From Bacillota bacterium (GTDB lineage Bacteria > Bacillota > Sulfobacillia > Sulfobacillales > JAIMBI01), in the NCBI GenBank assembly GCA_021846565.1, contig JAJZWS010000023.1, positions 1 to 45,595 on the forward strand: a stretch of DNA of 45,595 nt, given 5' to 3'. A program made the position numbers and the translations under genes. Below the pieces are notes generated by a model. It had not been told where the DNA came from and did not search any database. It saw only the letters and a program-made list of their open reading frames with translations. Numbering within the stretch: position 1 is the first letter of the stretch; each line of letters starts with the position of its first letter. Below, in pieces: positions 34,698 through 42,386 of the stretch.

Positions 34698-35401
34698 CAC
34701 AGGCCTCCTCGGCTGTCGTCCTCGTCCGTTGAGCCACGGACGCATCGCTCCGTGGCCGCCGGCCAGTCCCATTCGGCCGACACCGCGCCGCCGGTGCGCC
34801 AGAGGCGTTGGAATGCCCGGGCGGCGGCGTCCGCGTTGACGGCCTCCGGGTCCACGGCCCACTGGCAGGCCAATCCAATTCCCATCGCCACAATGAGCGC
34901 GGCGGCGACCTCCGTCGGTGCTTGTGACTGCATGGATTCCCGCGCCGGGACCGACACCTCGCCAGCGTCCTCCAGCAGGAGGTCGTGGGCGTAACCCCGG
35001 AAGTCAGCGAAGAGGCGCGCCAGCCGGTGTCGCACCTCGTCGGATGCCCCGGTGTGACCCAGTGCCGCCAACAGGGCCTGTGTGGCCTCGCGGTGATCCC
35101 GCCCCATCGTAGCGGCGGCGCGCAGATATCTGGGAAGGCGTCCGCCTGACCCGGTGTTCGGCGCGTTCTCCACCTGATCCCGCAGCGCCGCGTCGGCCTC
35201 TCGGAACGCCATCGCCAGCGCCTGAAGCAGGATGTCATTCTTGTTGACGAAGTAGTGGTATAGGATGCCTGTGCTCACGCCCGCGTGCCGAGCGATGTCC
35301 TTCACCGACAGGCTCGCGAAGCCGTACTCAACAAGGCACTCTAGGGCCGCGCGCTTCACCTGCTCGCGGCGAAGGTCCGTCAATTCTGGCCGCTCGGTCA
35401 C
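34697..35401 (-). CDS. TetR-family transcriptional regulator of the acyl-CoA operon
   Basis: A 234-aa repressor-type protein. The N-terminal helix-turn-helix is clear: REQVKRAALECLVEYGFASL then VKDIARHAGVSTGILYHYF (about residues 12-50), followed by a ligand-binding helical domain. Family members controlling fatty-acid breakdown usually bind an acyl-CoA. The GTG at 35401 has GGGGAGGAC upstream. It is the first gene of tetR - acyl-CoA dehydrogenase - acyl-CoA ligase, and an inverted-repeat operator lies about 50 bases upstream, so autoregulation is likely. Confidence 0.92.
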   Translation of the reverse strand: MTERPELTDLRREQVKRAALECLVEYGFASLSVKDIARHAGVSTGILYHYFVNKNDILLQALAMAFREADAALRDQVENAPNTGSGGRLPRYLRAAATMGRDHREATQALLAALGHTGASDEVRHRLARLFADFRGYAHDLLLEDAGEVSVPARESMQSQAPTEVAAALIVAMGIGLACQWAVDPEAVNADAAARAFQRLWRTGGAVSAEWDWPAATERCVRGSTDEDDSRGGL

Positions 35402-35449
35402 GGTGGTCCTCCCCAGTCAGCTCCGTCGCCTGTGCGCCATGGAGAATAT

Positions 35450-35479
35450 ATTGAACGTTCAATCGATCCGTTCAATCGA
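35450..35479 (-). promoter_or_regulatory. TetR operator with promoter elements
   Basis: A perfect 14-base palindrome ATTGAACGTTCAAT (35450-35463) is followed by a second copy of its half-site: CGTTCAATCGA occurs at 35456-35466 and again at 35469-35479, 13 bases apart. Read toward tetR, a TTGAAC and an AT-rich TATATT could be -35/-10 elements overlapping the palindrome, although their spacing (19 or 6 bases) is not ideal. The site is the only AT-rich island in the gap and is probably bound by the adjacent TetR protein. Confidence 0.7.
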
Positions 35480-35619
35480 AGAGAGGCACACAGGGGAGAC
35501 CGCGTCAAGCTGAGCGGCCCGTTTAGGGTGAGGCGTCGATCGCCGGTGAGGGGCGCAGCACGCGCGGCCGGTCGGGTGCCCCCCGATGGGGGGATGCCAA
35601 TGCCTGCGACCGGGAAGCG

Positions 35620-35648
35620 GTCTATGCCGGTGGCCCGTCCCATACCTT
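35620..35648 (+). promoter_or_regulatory. Sigma-E-type mother-cell promoter of the spoIIIA operon
   Basis: GTCTATG (35620-35626) and CATACCTT (35641-35648) are 14 bases apart. The -10 matches the sigma-E consensus CATACAnT at all but one position and the -35 resembles GKATATT at five of seven. The spoIIIA operon is a known sigma-E target in Bacillus subtilis. Transcription would start about 33 bases before the spoIIIAA ATG. Confidence 0.65.
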
Positions 35649-35687
35649 AGCCACAACCTGTTTCCACGTGTCCACAGGAGGGATCGC

Positions 35688-36623
35688 ATGGTCAACGCCC
35701 TGTCCACGGGGCCCACCGCCGGGCTCGAACAATGGGTGCCGAGTGTGCTGGTGCCGGGGTTCGTGCGGTTTTCCAGCCAGCGCCGGGAACAGGCGGCCGG
35801 GCTTGAAGAAATGCGCTTTCGCGTCCACCGCCCCGTTGCGCTGTATGGCGCGGGGTGGTCGACGTACCTCGGCCCCCAGGGGGCGTCGGATCGACCGGTC
35901 GGCTTGCCGGTGCTGGAGGCGGAGGACATTGGAGCGCTGGTGGAACGCCTGGCCGAACGTTCCCTGTACGCGCACGAGCATGAGTTGGCGGAGGGCTTCC
36001 TCACGCTCCCGGGTGGCCATCGGGCGGGGCTGGCCGGACGTGCAGTGCTTCAGAAGGGGCGGGTGACCACGGTGCGCGACTGGACGGGCGTGGACATCAG
36101 GGTGGCGCGGGCGGTGCGTGGCGCGGCCGACCCCGTGCTGCGGGCGGTGAAGGCGGCCCTGCCGGACCGCGCGGCGCCCTCGCTGCTGCTGATCGGTTCA
36201 CCGCGCACCGGGAAAACCACTGTGCTCCGGGACCTGGTTCGGCAGTGGTCCGACGCCGGTCAGCGGCTGGTGGTGGTGGACGAACGCAGCGAGATTCAAG
36301 GGGGGCCCGGCCCGGGGCGTTTCGATTTGGGGGCTCACACCGACGTGCTGGACGGGTGGCCCAAACCCGCGGGTCTTCGGGCGGCGGTGCGGGCACTGGG
36401 CCCAGACGCCGTGGCCGTGGACGAGGTGGGTGGGGCTGAGGACGTGGCCGCCCTCGAGTGGGCTCGGCGCTCGGGATGTGCGGTGTTGGCCACCGCACAT
36501 GCGGGCGACCGCGCGGAGGCCCGGCGACACCCGATCGTGGGCGCCCTGCTCCGCAACCTGGTGGTGGATGCGCTGGTGGAGCTGGGCCCGCAGGGGCGAC
36601 TCCAGGGCGTGGTGCGCGTTTGA
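35688..36623 (+). CDS. spoIIIAA: Stage III sporulation protein AA (ATPase)
   Basis: The cytosolic ATPase that powers or assembles the SpoIIIA-SpoIIQ channel between mother cell and forespore; related to secretion ATPases. The 311-aa protein has the Walker A loop IGSPRTGKTTVLRDL (one residue differs from the usual GPPxxGKT), VVVDERSEI in the Walker B region, and ATAHAGD near the C-terminus. The ATG at 35688 has AGGAGGGAT upstream; the frame is open further back but without homology. It heads eight spoIIIA genes in the usual order and is joined to spoIIIAB by TGATG. Confidence 0.93.
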   Translation: MVNALSTGPTAGLEQWVPSVLVPGFVRFSSQRREQAAGLEEMRFRVHRPVALYGAGWSTYLGPQGASDRPVGLPVLEAEDIGALVERLAERSLYAHEHELAEGFLTLPGGHRAGLAGRAVLQKGRVTTVRDWTGVDIRVARAVRGAADPVLRAVKAALPDRAAPSLLLIGSPRTGKTTVLRDLVRQWSDAGQRLVVVDERSEIQGGPGPGRFDLGAHTDVLDGWPKPAGLRAAVRALGPDAVAVDEVGGAEDVAALEWARRSGCAVLATAHAGDRAEARRHPIVGALLRNLVVDALVELGPQGRLQGVVRV

Positions 36624-37141
36624 TGCCGGCGCCGTGGTCGGTGCGCGTGCTGGGCGCCATGCTGCTGGCCCTCGGGGGCTTCCTGGCTGGCCGGATGGCC
36701 CAGCGCCCGTATGCGCGGCGGGTCGAGGAGCTGCAGGGGTGGCAAACCTGGCTCCGGCGGCTGGCCTCCGAAGTCGTGTGGCAAGGGCGGGATCTGGGCC
36801 GGGCCGTGGCGGCGGCCGGGGCCGGCACTCCGCTGGGGGTCTCTTGCGCCAGCCAGCGCTTTGTCGCGGAGCTCGGGTCGGAACGGACCACCGACGAACT
36901 TTGGCGCGACAGCGTGCAGGGGGCCGCCTTTTTGGCGCCCGAGGACGTCGCGGTGCTTTCAGAGCTGGGGCCCGTGCTGGGGCGCTATTCGCGCGAACAG
37001 GCGGTGGTGCATCTGGAAGCGTGCCGCGAGCGCTTAAGCCGATTGGAGGCTGATGCGCGTCGCGCACGAGATGGTACGGGGCGTGCGCTCGCGAGCCTGG
37101 TGGCGCTGTCTGGGGTGGCGCTGGCGGTGCTGGTGGCGTAG
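36623..37141 (+). CDS. spoIIIAB: Stage III sporulation protein AB
   Basis: A 172-aa membrane protein with an N-terminal helix (VLGAMLLALGGFLAGRMA), a long helical soluble part and a C-terminal helix (LASLVALSGVALAVLV). This is the SpoIIIAB layout, related to GspF-like platform proteins. Segments such as RRVEELQGWQTWLRRLASEV are in keeping with the family. The start ATG overlaps the spoIIIAA stop. Confidence 0.88.
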   Translation: MPAPWSVRVLGAMLLALGGFLAGRMAQRPYARRVEELQGWQTWLRRLASEVVWQGRDLGRAVAAAGAGTPLGVSCASQRFVAELGSERTTDELWRDSVQGAAFLAPEDVAVLSELGPVLGRYSREQAVVHLEACRERLSRLEADARRARDGTGRALASLVALSGVALAVLVA

Positions 37142-37163
37142 GCGCGTGGGGCAAGGAGGCGGC

Positions 37164-37361
37164 ATGGTCAACATCGACCTCATCTTGCGGCTGGCGGGCA
37201 TTGGGTTCGTGGTGGCGATTGCCTACGAAATCTTGGACCGCGTCAACCGCAAGGAGTTGGGGAACTTGGTGGCGGTCGGAGGGGTGGCCGTCATGCTCCT
37301 GATGGTGGTGCAGGTCATCGGGCAGCTGTTCAAGACGGTGCTCACCCTGTTCCACCTGTAG
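37164..37361 (+). CDS. spoIIIAC: Stage III sporulation protein AC
   Basis: A 65-aa protein with two membrane helices; the loop between them reads EILDRVNRKELG. Length and the ending FKTVLTLF match SpoIIIAC, a small integral component of the mother-cell side of the channel. The ATG at 37164 has AAGGAGG upstream. Confidence 0.93.
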   Translation: MVNIDLILRLAGIGFVVAIAYEILDRVNRKELGNLVAVGGVAVMLLMVVQVIGQLFKTVLTLFHL

Positions 37362-37371
37362 GGCGCTGGGT

Positions 37372-37767
37372 ATGGCCACAGCCTTGCGCTTGGTGGGTGT
37401 GGGACTCACGGCCACCGTGCTCCTGGTGGTGCTGGGGCAGTTTCAGCAGCGGTCCGTGGCGATGGTCGTGCGGGTGGCGGCGGCGGTCGTGCTGCTGCTG
37501 GCCATTCTGGTGCCGCTGGCGCAGGTGGTGGCGGCACTCGGCCGGATTGCGGCGCTGGCTCACGTGCGCGGGCTGTACCTGGCGCTGCTGCTGAAAGTGC
37601 TGGGGATCGCCTACCTGGCCACGCTGGGGGCCGAAGTGGCGCGGGACGCCGGGGAGGGAGCGCTCGCGGGCAAGGTGGAGCTGGCAGGAAAAGTTTTGAT
37701 TTTGGTGCTGGCGGTCCCGGTCCTCACGGCCATCGTCCAGCTGCTGTTCAAGATGATGCCGGGGTGA
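37372..37767 (+). CDS. spoIIIAD: Stage III sporulation protein AD
   Basis: A 131-aa membrane protein with about four helices, including LLKVLGIAYLATLGAEVARDAGE and a terminal VLILVLAVPVLTAIVQLLF, both typical of SpoIIIAD. Its position after spoIIIAC (10-base gap) and GTGA overlap with spoIIIAE are standard. Confidence 0.93.
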   Translation: MATALRLVGVGLTATVLLVVLGQFQQRSVAMVVRVAAAVVLLLAILVPLAQVVAALGRIAALAHVRGLYLALLLKVLGIAYLATLGAEVARDAGEGALAGKVELAGKVLILVLAVPVLTAIVQLLFKMMPG

Positions 37768-38969
37768 AGCGTCGGGCCGTGGGGGCGCCCAGAGACAGCG
37801 AGGAGGCGCGGAGGGTGCGCAGATGGATGCTGGCCTTGGGGGTGGGCTTGACGGCCGGAGCAGGATGGGGCCCCAAGGTATGGGCCGCATCCGTGAATCC
37901 CGCGACCCAGGAGCTCAAAACGCTCAATACGGCTCAGCTGGACCACGCGCTGGCTGTGCTCGGCAAAAACTCGGGTGCGCACCCAGTGTCGGTGGGGACG
38001 GTGGTACACGACTTGCTGACGCACCAAAATCCGTTTCACGTGCAGCAGCTGCTGAACGCCCTGCTGCAGGCCGTGGGGGGCGATGTGCTGGTGGAGGGCC
38101 GCCTGTTGGGGATCCTCCTGGTGCTGACCGTGGTGGGTGCGGTGATCATGCGGCTGGCGGACGCGTTCCCGGGACGGGATGTGGCCCGCGTCGCGCAGCT
38201 GGTGGTGACCGCCGCGCTGGTGGCCGTGGCCCTGTCGTCCTTTGGGATGGCCGTCGCGGTGGTGGCGGCCATGATGGAAGGTCTCTTGCATCTTATGGAA
38301 GCCTCGATTCCCGTGGTGGTGGTGCTCATGGCGTCCAGCGGGGCCCTGACCTCGGCCGGGCTGTTCCACCCACTGATTATGGCCGCCGTCAATGTGGTGG
38401 CGCTGGCTACGACGAACTGGGTCCTGCCGCTGGTTCTGCTGGCGGTGGCTTTAGAGGTCGTGTCGGCCTGGATGCCCGAGTTTCGGCTCACCCAGCTGGC
38501 CAGCCTGTTGAAGCAGGTGGCCATGTTCAGCCTGGGTGGACTGCTGACGATCTTTCTTGCCACCGTGGCCATGGAGAATGCGGCCGGCAAGGTGGCCGAT
38601 GGGCTGGCGCTTCGCACCGGCAAGTTTCTCACCAACGCCGCCATTCCCGTGGTGGGCAAGTTGTTCTCCGACGCCATGGACGTCGTACTCAGGTCGTCCG
38701 GGCTGCTGCTGACCGCTGTTGGCGTGACCGTAGCCCTGGGGGTCATGCTCACGGTGGCGTTTCCCCTGGTCAAGGTGCTGCTGCTGAGCTTGTTGTACCG
38801 GTTGGCGGCGGCAGGGGCCGAGCCCTTGGGAGTGGCCAGCGTGGGCAAGACGCTGCAGGCCATGGCGGCGGGTCTCGGTCTGTTGGCGGCCGTGGGCGCC
38901 GCGGTCGCGCTCATGTTCTTTCTCACGGTGTCGATGGTCGTCTCCACCGCGAGCGGGGTGGCCCCGTGA
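37764..38969 (+). CDS. spoIIIAE: Stage III sporulation protein AE
   Basis: A 401-aa polytopic membrane protein, the large transmembrane component of the channel. A basic N-terminus and hydrophobic segment with a possible cleavage site (WAASV, near residue 43) form a signal sequence, followed by a soluble stretch and about eight membrane helices. Segments such as ASSGALTSAGLFHPLI and ENAAGKVADGLALRTGKFL are in line with SpoIIIAE. GTG start within the spoIIIAD stop; its own stop overlaps spoIIIAF (GTGA). Confidence 0.93.
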   Translation: MKRRAVGAPRDSEEARRVRRWMLALGVGLTAGAGWGPKVWAASVNPATQELKTLNTAQLDHALAVLGKNSGAHPVSVGTVVHDLLTHQNPFHVQQLLNALLQAVGGDVLVEGRLLGILLVLTVVGAVIMRLADAFPGRDVARVAQLVVTAALVAVALSSFGMAVAVVAAMMEGLLHLMEASIPVVVVLMASSGALTSAGLFHPLIMAAVNVVALATTNWVLPLVLLAVALEVVSAWMPEFRLTQLASLLKQVAMFSLGGLLTIFLATVAMENAAGKVADGLALRTGKFLTNAAIPVVGKLFSDAMDVVLRSSGLLLTAVGVTVALGVMLTVAFPLVKVLLLSLLYRLAAAGAEPLGVASVGKTLQAMAAGLGLLAAVGAAVALMFFLTVSMVVSTASGVAP

Positions 38970-39460
38970 TCCCGGGGGTGGCGGAGTGGGTGCGCACCCT
39001 CATCGTGCTGGCCTTGCTGGCCACCCTGATGGAGTGGCTGCTGCCCGTGGGCGACTTGAAGCGGTACGCCACGCTGGTGGCGGGGCTCATCATCCTGCTG
39101 GCCCTGATTGGCCCGGTGTGGGGATTGGTGCGGGGCTTGGCCCGCGCCAATGCGAGTCGTTGGCTGGGCACGTCCAGTCCTAGCCGTCTGGGGCAGCTGG
39201 TGCGCCGACAGGAGCGTCAGGAGGTGTCCGCGGTGGTGGAGAGTCTGCCGGGCGTGGACGGCGTCACGGTCACGCCCCATCCAGGGGGCGTCGACGTGGC
39301 CGTTTGGGGGGCGCACATGGCGCCGGGAGTGGCGGCCGCCGCGCGGGCCGCCGTAGAGGAGGTGATGCAGGTGCCCGCCGGACAGGTGCACGTGGTGGTG
39401 CAGCCGGCACCGGGCCACAGAGAGGGGAGAGCGGGAAATGAAGCCCAACTGGCGCACTAG
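38966..39460 (+). CDS. spoIIIAF: Stage III sporulation protein AF
   Basis: A 164-aa protein with two N-terminal membrane helices (TLIVLALLATLMEWLLP and TLVAGLIILLALIGPVWGLV) and a C-terminal ring-building-motif-like domain with VSAVVESLPGVDGVTVTPHPGG and VPAGQVHVVVQP. This domain type assembles the intermembrane ring. It starts with GTG in the spoIIIAE stop and overlaps spoIIIAG by 23 bases. Confidence 0.9.
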   Translation: MIPGVAEWVRTLIVLALLATLMEWLLPVGDLKRYATLVAGLIILLALIGPVWGLVRGLARANASRWLGTSSPSRLGQLVRRQERQEVSAVVESLPGVDGVTVTPHPGGVDVAVWGAHMAPGVAAAARAAVEEVMQVPAGQVHVVVQPAPGHREGRAGNEAQLAH

Positions 39461-39899
39461 CTTGGCCACCCTGTGGCAGGACGACCGGTCCACGATGTGG
39501 CGCCTGATGGTGGTGGGCGCGCTGGGGATTGCCCTAGTGGCCTGGGGCTCGTGGGGCGGTGGCGCCGCCAAAGGCACCGAGCCGCCTTCCACCGCCGCCG
39601 TGGCGGGGGGCTCGGGGCTCGGCGCGCAGGAGGCACGGCTGGACCGAGTGGTGGCGGGGGTCGTCGCGGCCATCCCCGGCAGTGGCGCCGTCCATGTGGC
39701 GGTGTCGCTGGCGGCGGGGTCGGAGACCGAGTTCGCGAGCCACCGCACGAGTCAGCGCGTCCTGGCACCCCAGGTTCAGGGGGTCGTGGTGGTGGCCAGT
39801 GGGGCGTCTTCGCCCGCAGTGCGCCAGGAGATCACCACGGCGGTGGAGACCCTACTGCAGGTGTCCGCCTATCAGGTCCTGGTCCTGCCGGATCTCTGA
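39438..39899 (+). CDS. spoIIIAG: Stage III sporulation protein AG
   Basis: A 153-aa protein with one membrane helix (residues 21-38), a Gly/Ala/Ser-rich linker, and an extracytoplasmic domain. The latter contains a GSGAVHVAVSL strand and ends ITTAVETLLQVSAYQVLVLP, as in SpoIIIAG ring proteins. It is shorter than the Bacillus protein (about 230 aa), mainly in the linker and insertion. The ATG at 39438 has GAGAGGGGAGAG upstream. Confidence 0.9.
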   Translation: MKPNWRTSLATLWQDDRSTMWRLMVVGALGIALVAWGSWGGGAAKGTEPPSTAAVAGGSGLGAQEARLDRVVAGVVAAIPGSGAVHVAVSLAAGSETEFASHRTSQRVLAPQVQGVVVVASGASSPAVRQEITTAVETLLQVSAYQVLVLPDL

Positions 39900-39992
39900 C
39901 AGCGGGGAGGGAAGGGGCCCGGACAGCATCGGACGGCAACGGTCCTGGACGCATCGAGCAGCAGCATCCAGATGGTGAGGAGGCGATCGGGC

Positions 39993-40517
39993 GTGAATCG
40001 GTCAGCGTTGGTGCGGTTCATTGCGTTTCTGGGGGTGCTCGCGGTACTGGTGGGCTATGTGGCCTACCACCACCCCAGCACGCCGGGGTCGGGAGGCAGC
40101 CAGGCGGCAGGCGCCCGCCCCAGCACAGCCGGCGCATCCAGCCGGGTGACGGCGAACTACTTCGCCAATTTGAAGCAGAGTCGGGACCAGTTGATGAGCC
40201 ACGAGATTGCCACTCTGCAGGGCATCATCAAGAACTCCAGCGTGTCGGCGTCGGCCCGCAGCCAGGCCGAGCTCACGCTGGTGCAGGACCAGCAGTCGTG
40301 GAAGCAGGCCATACAGGTGGAGGGAGTGCTGTCCGGGCACGGATTCCCGTTGGCGGTGGTGACCCTGGACCCGAATTCCGCGCAAATTGTGGTTGGCCAG
40401 GCGCGGCTCACCACCCAGCAGGTGGCCCAGATTGCCGATACCACCACCCAAATCACGGGCATTCCGCCGCAAGACATCGTGATCATTCCCAAGACGGGGC
40501 CTGGCGGCAGTTCCTGA
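39993..40517 (+). CDS. spoIIIAH: Stage III sporulation protein AH
   Basis: Partner of SpoIIQ that forms the ring in the space between the two sporulation membranes. The 174-aa protein has a short basic N-terminus, one membrane helix (FIAFLGVLAVLVGYVAY) and an extracytoplasmic domain beginning NYFANLKQSRDQLMSHEIATL, the usual SpoIIIAH entry, ending TTQITGIPPQDIVIIP. I chose the GTG at 39993 because AGGAGG (39978-39983) lies 9 bases upstream; the ATG at 39972 has no binding site. Confidence 0.92.
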   Translation: MNRSALVRFIAFLGVLAVLVGYVAYHHPSTPGSGGSQAAGARPSTAGASSRVTANYFANLKQSRDQLMSHEIATLQGIIKNSSVSASARSQAELTLVQDQQSWKQAIQVEGVLSGHGFPLAVVTLDPNSAQIVVGQARLTTQQVAQIADTTTQITGIPPQDIVIIPKTGPGGSS

Positions 40518-40518
40518 C

Positions 40519-40565
40519 CCTCTGGACACCCCCGACGCCCTGTGGTGTCATAGGGGGAACAGAGG
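40519..40565 (+). other. Possible stem-loop in the accC leader
   Basis: CCTCTG (40519-40524) pairs with CAGAGG (40560-40565), and inside it CCCCC (40529-40533) pairs with GGGGG (40553-40557). The structure fills the gap between spoIIIAH and the ribosome binding site of accC. It may be a weak terminator or simply chance. Confidence 0.3.
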
Positions 40566-40579
40566 CGGAGGTGTAGAGG

Positions 40580-41926
40580 CTGTTTAAGAAGATCCTGGTG
40601 GCGAACCGTGGAGAGATTGCCATGCGTGTCCTGCGCGCGGCGCGGGAACTGGGTGTCCAGACGGTGGCGGTGTATTCGGAGGCCGATCGGGACGCGCTGC
40701 ACGTTCGCTATGCGGACGAGCGCTTTCCGATCGGGCCGGCCCCGTCGTCGGAGAGCTACCTGCATATTCCCAACGTGATTAACGCGGCGGTCCAAACGGG
40801 GGCCGAGGCCATTCATCCGGGCTATGGCTTCCTGTCCGAGAACCATCGGTTTGCTGAGGTGTGCCGCATCTGGAATCTGAAGTTCATCGGCCCCCCGCCG
40901 GCAGCCATTGAGCACATGGGAGACAAGGCGGCGGCCCGCCGCACCATGGCACAGGCCGGTGTGCCGGTCATCCCCGGATCGGACGGGGTGGTGGCGTCGG
41001 TGGAGGATGCGCGCCGGGCGGCTGAGCGCATAGGCTATCCTCTGCTGGTGAAAGCCAGCGGTGGAGGCGGTGGCCGCGGCATTCGGATCGTGGAGTCGGC
41101 GGATCAGCTCGCCGAAAGTTTTGAGCGCGCCGCGCGCGAAGCGCAGTCGTCTTTTTCCAACGCCGACGTGTACCTCGAACGCTTCATCGCCAATCCGCGG
41201 CACATTGAAATTCAGATCTTGGCGGATGAGCACGGCCACGTGGTGACGCTGGGGGAGCGGGAGTCCTCTCTGCAGCGCCGGCGTCAGAAAATCATGGAGG
41301 AAGCCCCATCGCCCGCGCTGACCCCCGAACTGCGGGCGGCTATGAGTGAGGCGGCAGTGCTGGCCGCGCGGGCCGTGGACTACACGTCGGCCGGCACCTT
41401 GGAGTTTTTGCTGGATGAGGATGGGCGGTTCTACTTCATGGAGATGAACACGCGGGTTCAGGTGGAGCATGCGGTGACCGAGATGGTGACGGGCATTGAC
41501 ATTGTGAAGGAGCAGATCACGATCGCAGCTGGCGAGCCCCTCTCCTTTGGGCAGCAGGATGTGCAGATGTCCGGCTGGTCCATCGAGTGCCGCATCAATG
41601 CCGAGGATCCCGAGCACCAGTTCCGTCCGTCGCCGGGCACGGTCACGAAGTGGGTTCCGGCGCTGGGGCCAGGCGTGCGCGTGGATGAAGGGGCCTATCC
41701 CGGGTATCAGGTGCAGCCTTTTTACGATTCGCTGCTGGCCAAGTTGGTGGTGTGGGGGCGGGATCGTCAGGAAGCGGTGGCTCGCATGCGTCGGGCACTC
41801 TATGAATTCCAGGTTGAGGGGGTGCACACGACGGTCGGGTTGCACCGCCAGCTGATGGAGGACCCCGCATTCGTCGCGGGCGAGTTGTCGACGCACTTTT
41901 TGGCCGACCGCATCGCCGGGGCCTGA
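40580..41926 (+). CDS. accC: Biotin carboxylase subunit of acetyl-CoA carboxylase
   Basis: ATP-dependent carboxylation of biotin, first half-reaction of acetyl-CoA carboxylase (fatty acid synthesis). The 448-aa protein has the full family pattern: FKKILVANRGEIAMRVLRA, EAIHPGYGFLSEN, the ATP loop KASGGGGGRGIRIV, ERFIANPRHIEIQ, and YFMEMNTRVQVEHAVTEMV with catalytic residues. The start must be CTG at 40580: the canonical N-terminus (MFKKILxANRGEIA) is encoded right there, a TAG lies two codons upstream, and GGAGGTG (40567-40573) is 6 bases before it. The first ATG or GTG would lose conserved residues and lack a binding site. No accB is adjacent. Confidence 0.93.
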   Translation: MFKKILVANRGEIAMRVLRAARELGVQTVAVYSEADRDALHVRYADERFPIGPAPSSESYLHIPNVINAAVQTGAEAIHPGYGFLSENHRFAEVCRIWNLKFIGPPPAAIEHMGDKAAARRTMAQAGVPVIPGSDGVVASVEDARRAAERIGYPLLVKASGGGGGRGIRIVESADQLAESFERAAREAQSSFSNADVYLERFIANPRHIEIQILADEHGHVVTLGERESSLQRRRQKIMEEAPSPALTPELRAAMSEAAVLAARAVDYTSAGTLEFLLDEDGRFYFMEMNTRVQVEHAVTEMVTGIDIVKEQITIAAGEPLSFGQQDVQMSGWSIECRINAEDPEHQFRPSPGTVTKWVPALGPGVRVDEGAYPGYQVQPFYDSLLAKLVVWGRDRQEAVARMRRALYEFQVEGVHTTVGLHRQLMEDPAFVAGELSTHFLADRIAGA

Positions 41927-41953
41927 GTCGCGTCAACACGGGAGGAGGGGACC

Positions 41954-42340
41954 GTGGAAGAGGAAGCGGTCGATGTCGGCAGCGTCCACATCGCCAACGA
42001 CGTCGTAGAGATTATTGCGGGCATGGCCGCCGCCGACGTAGCTGGGGTCGCGGGCATGTCGGGGGGCCTGGTGGGCGGCATCACGGAGCTGTTGGGCAAA
42101 CGGAGCTTGTCCAAGGGCGTGAAGGTGGACGTGGCGGATGGGGTGGCCACGCTGGACCTGCACTTGGCCGTGGCGTTCGGGTGCCGCATCCCGGAGGTGG
42201 CGAACGAGGTGCAGTACCGGGTCAAGCAAGCGGTGGAAACCATGACCGGCCTTGTGGTGCGCCAAGTGCACATTCATGTGCAAGGCGTGGCGTTCCCGCC
42301 CGAGGGCGAGCCGGAGGGCGGCCGCACGAAGCCCGGGTAG
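41954..42340 (+). CDS. Asp23/Gls24 family envelope stress response protein
   Basis: A 128-aa cytosolic protein with the family's opening VHIANDVVEIIAGMAAADVAGVAGMSGG and the middle VKVDVADGVATLDLHLAVAFG. Members act at the membrane in envelope homeostasis; the precise job of this one is unknown. The GTG at 41954 has GGAGGAGGGG upstream. Its place between accC and nusB is conserved in many Bacillota. Confidence 0.92.
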   Translation: MEEEAVDVGSVHIANDVVEIIAGMAAADVAGVAGMSGGLVGGITELLGKRSLSKGVKVDVADGVATLDLHLAVAFGCRIPEVANEVQYRVKQAVETMTGLVVRQVHIHVQGVAFPPEGEPEGGRTKPG

Positions 42341-42386
42341 CGCCCCGGCGACGGTTCGGACAGAACTGAGGAAGGAGGTGAACGCG

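Noticed and set aside
35579-35593. CCCCCC-GAT-GGGGGG hairpin in the tetR-spoIIIAA gap
   Set aside because: Only 6 bp with a 3-base loop and no associated signal; likely chance in GC-rich DNA.
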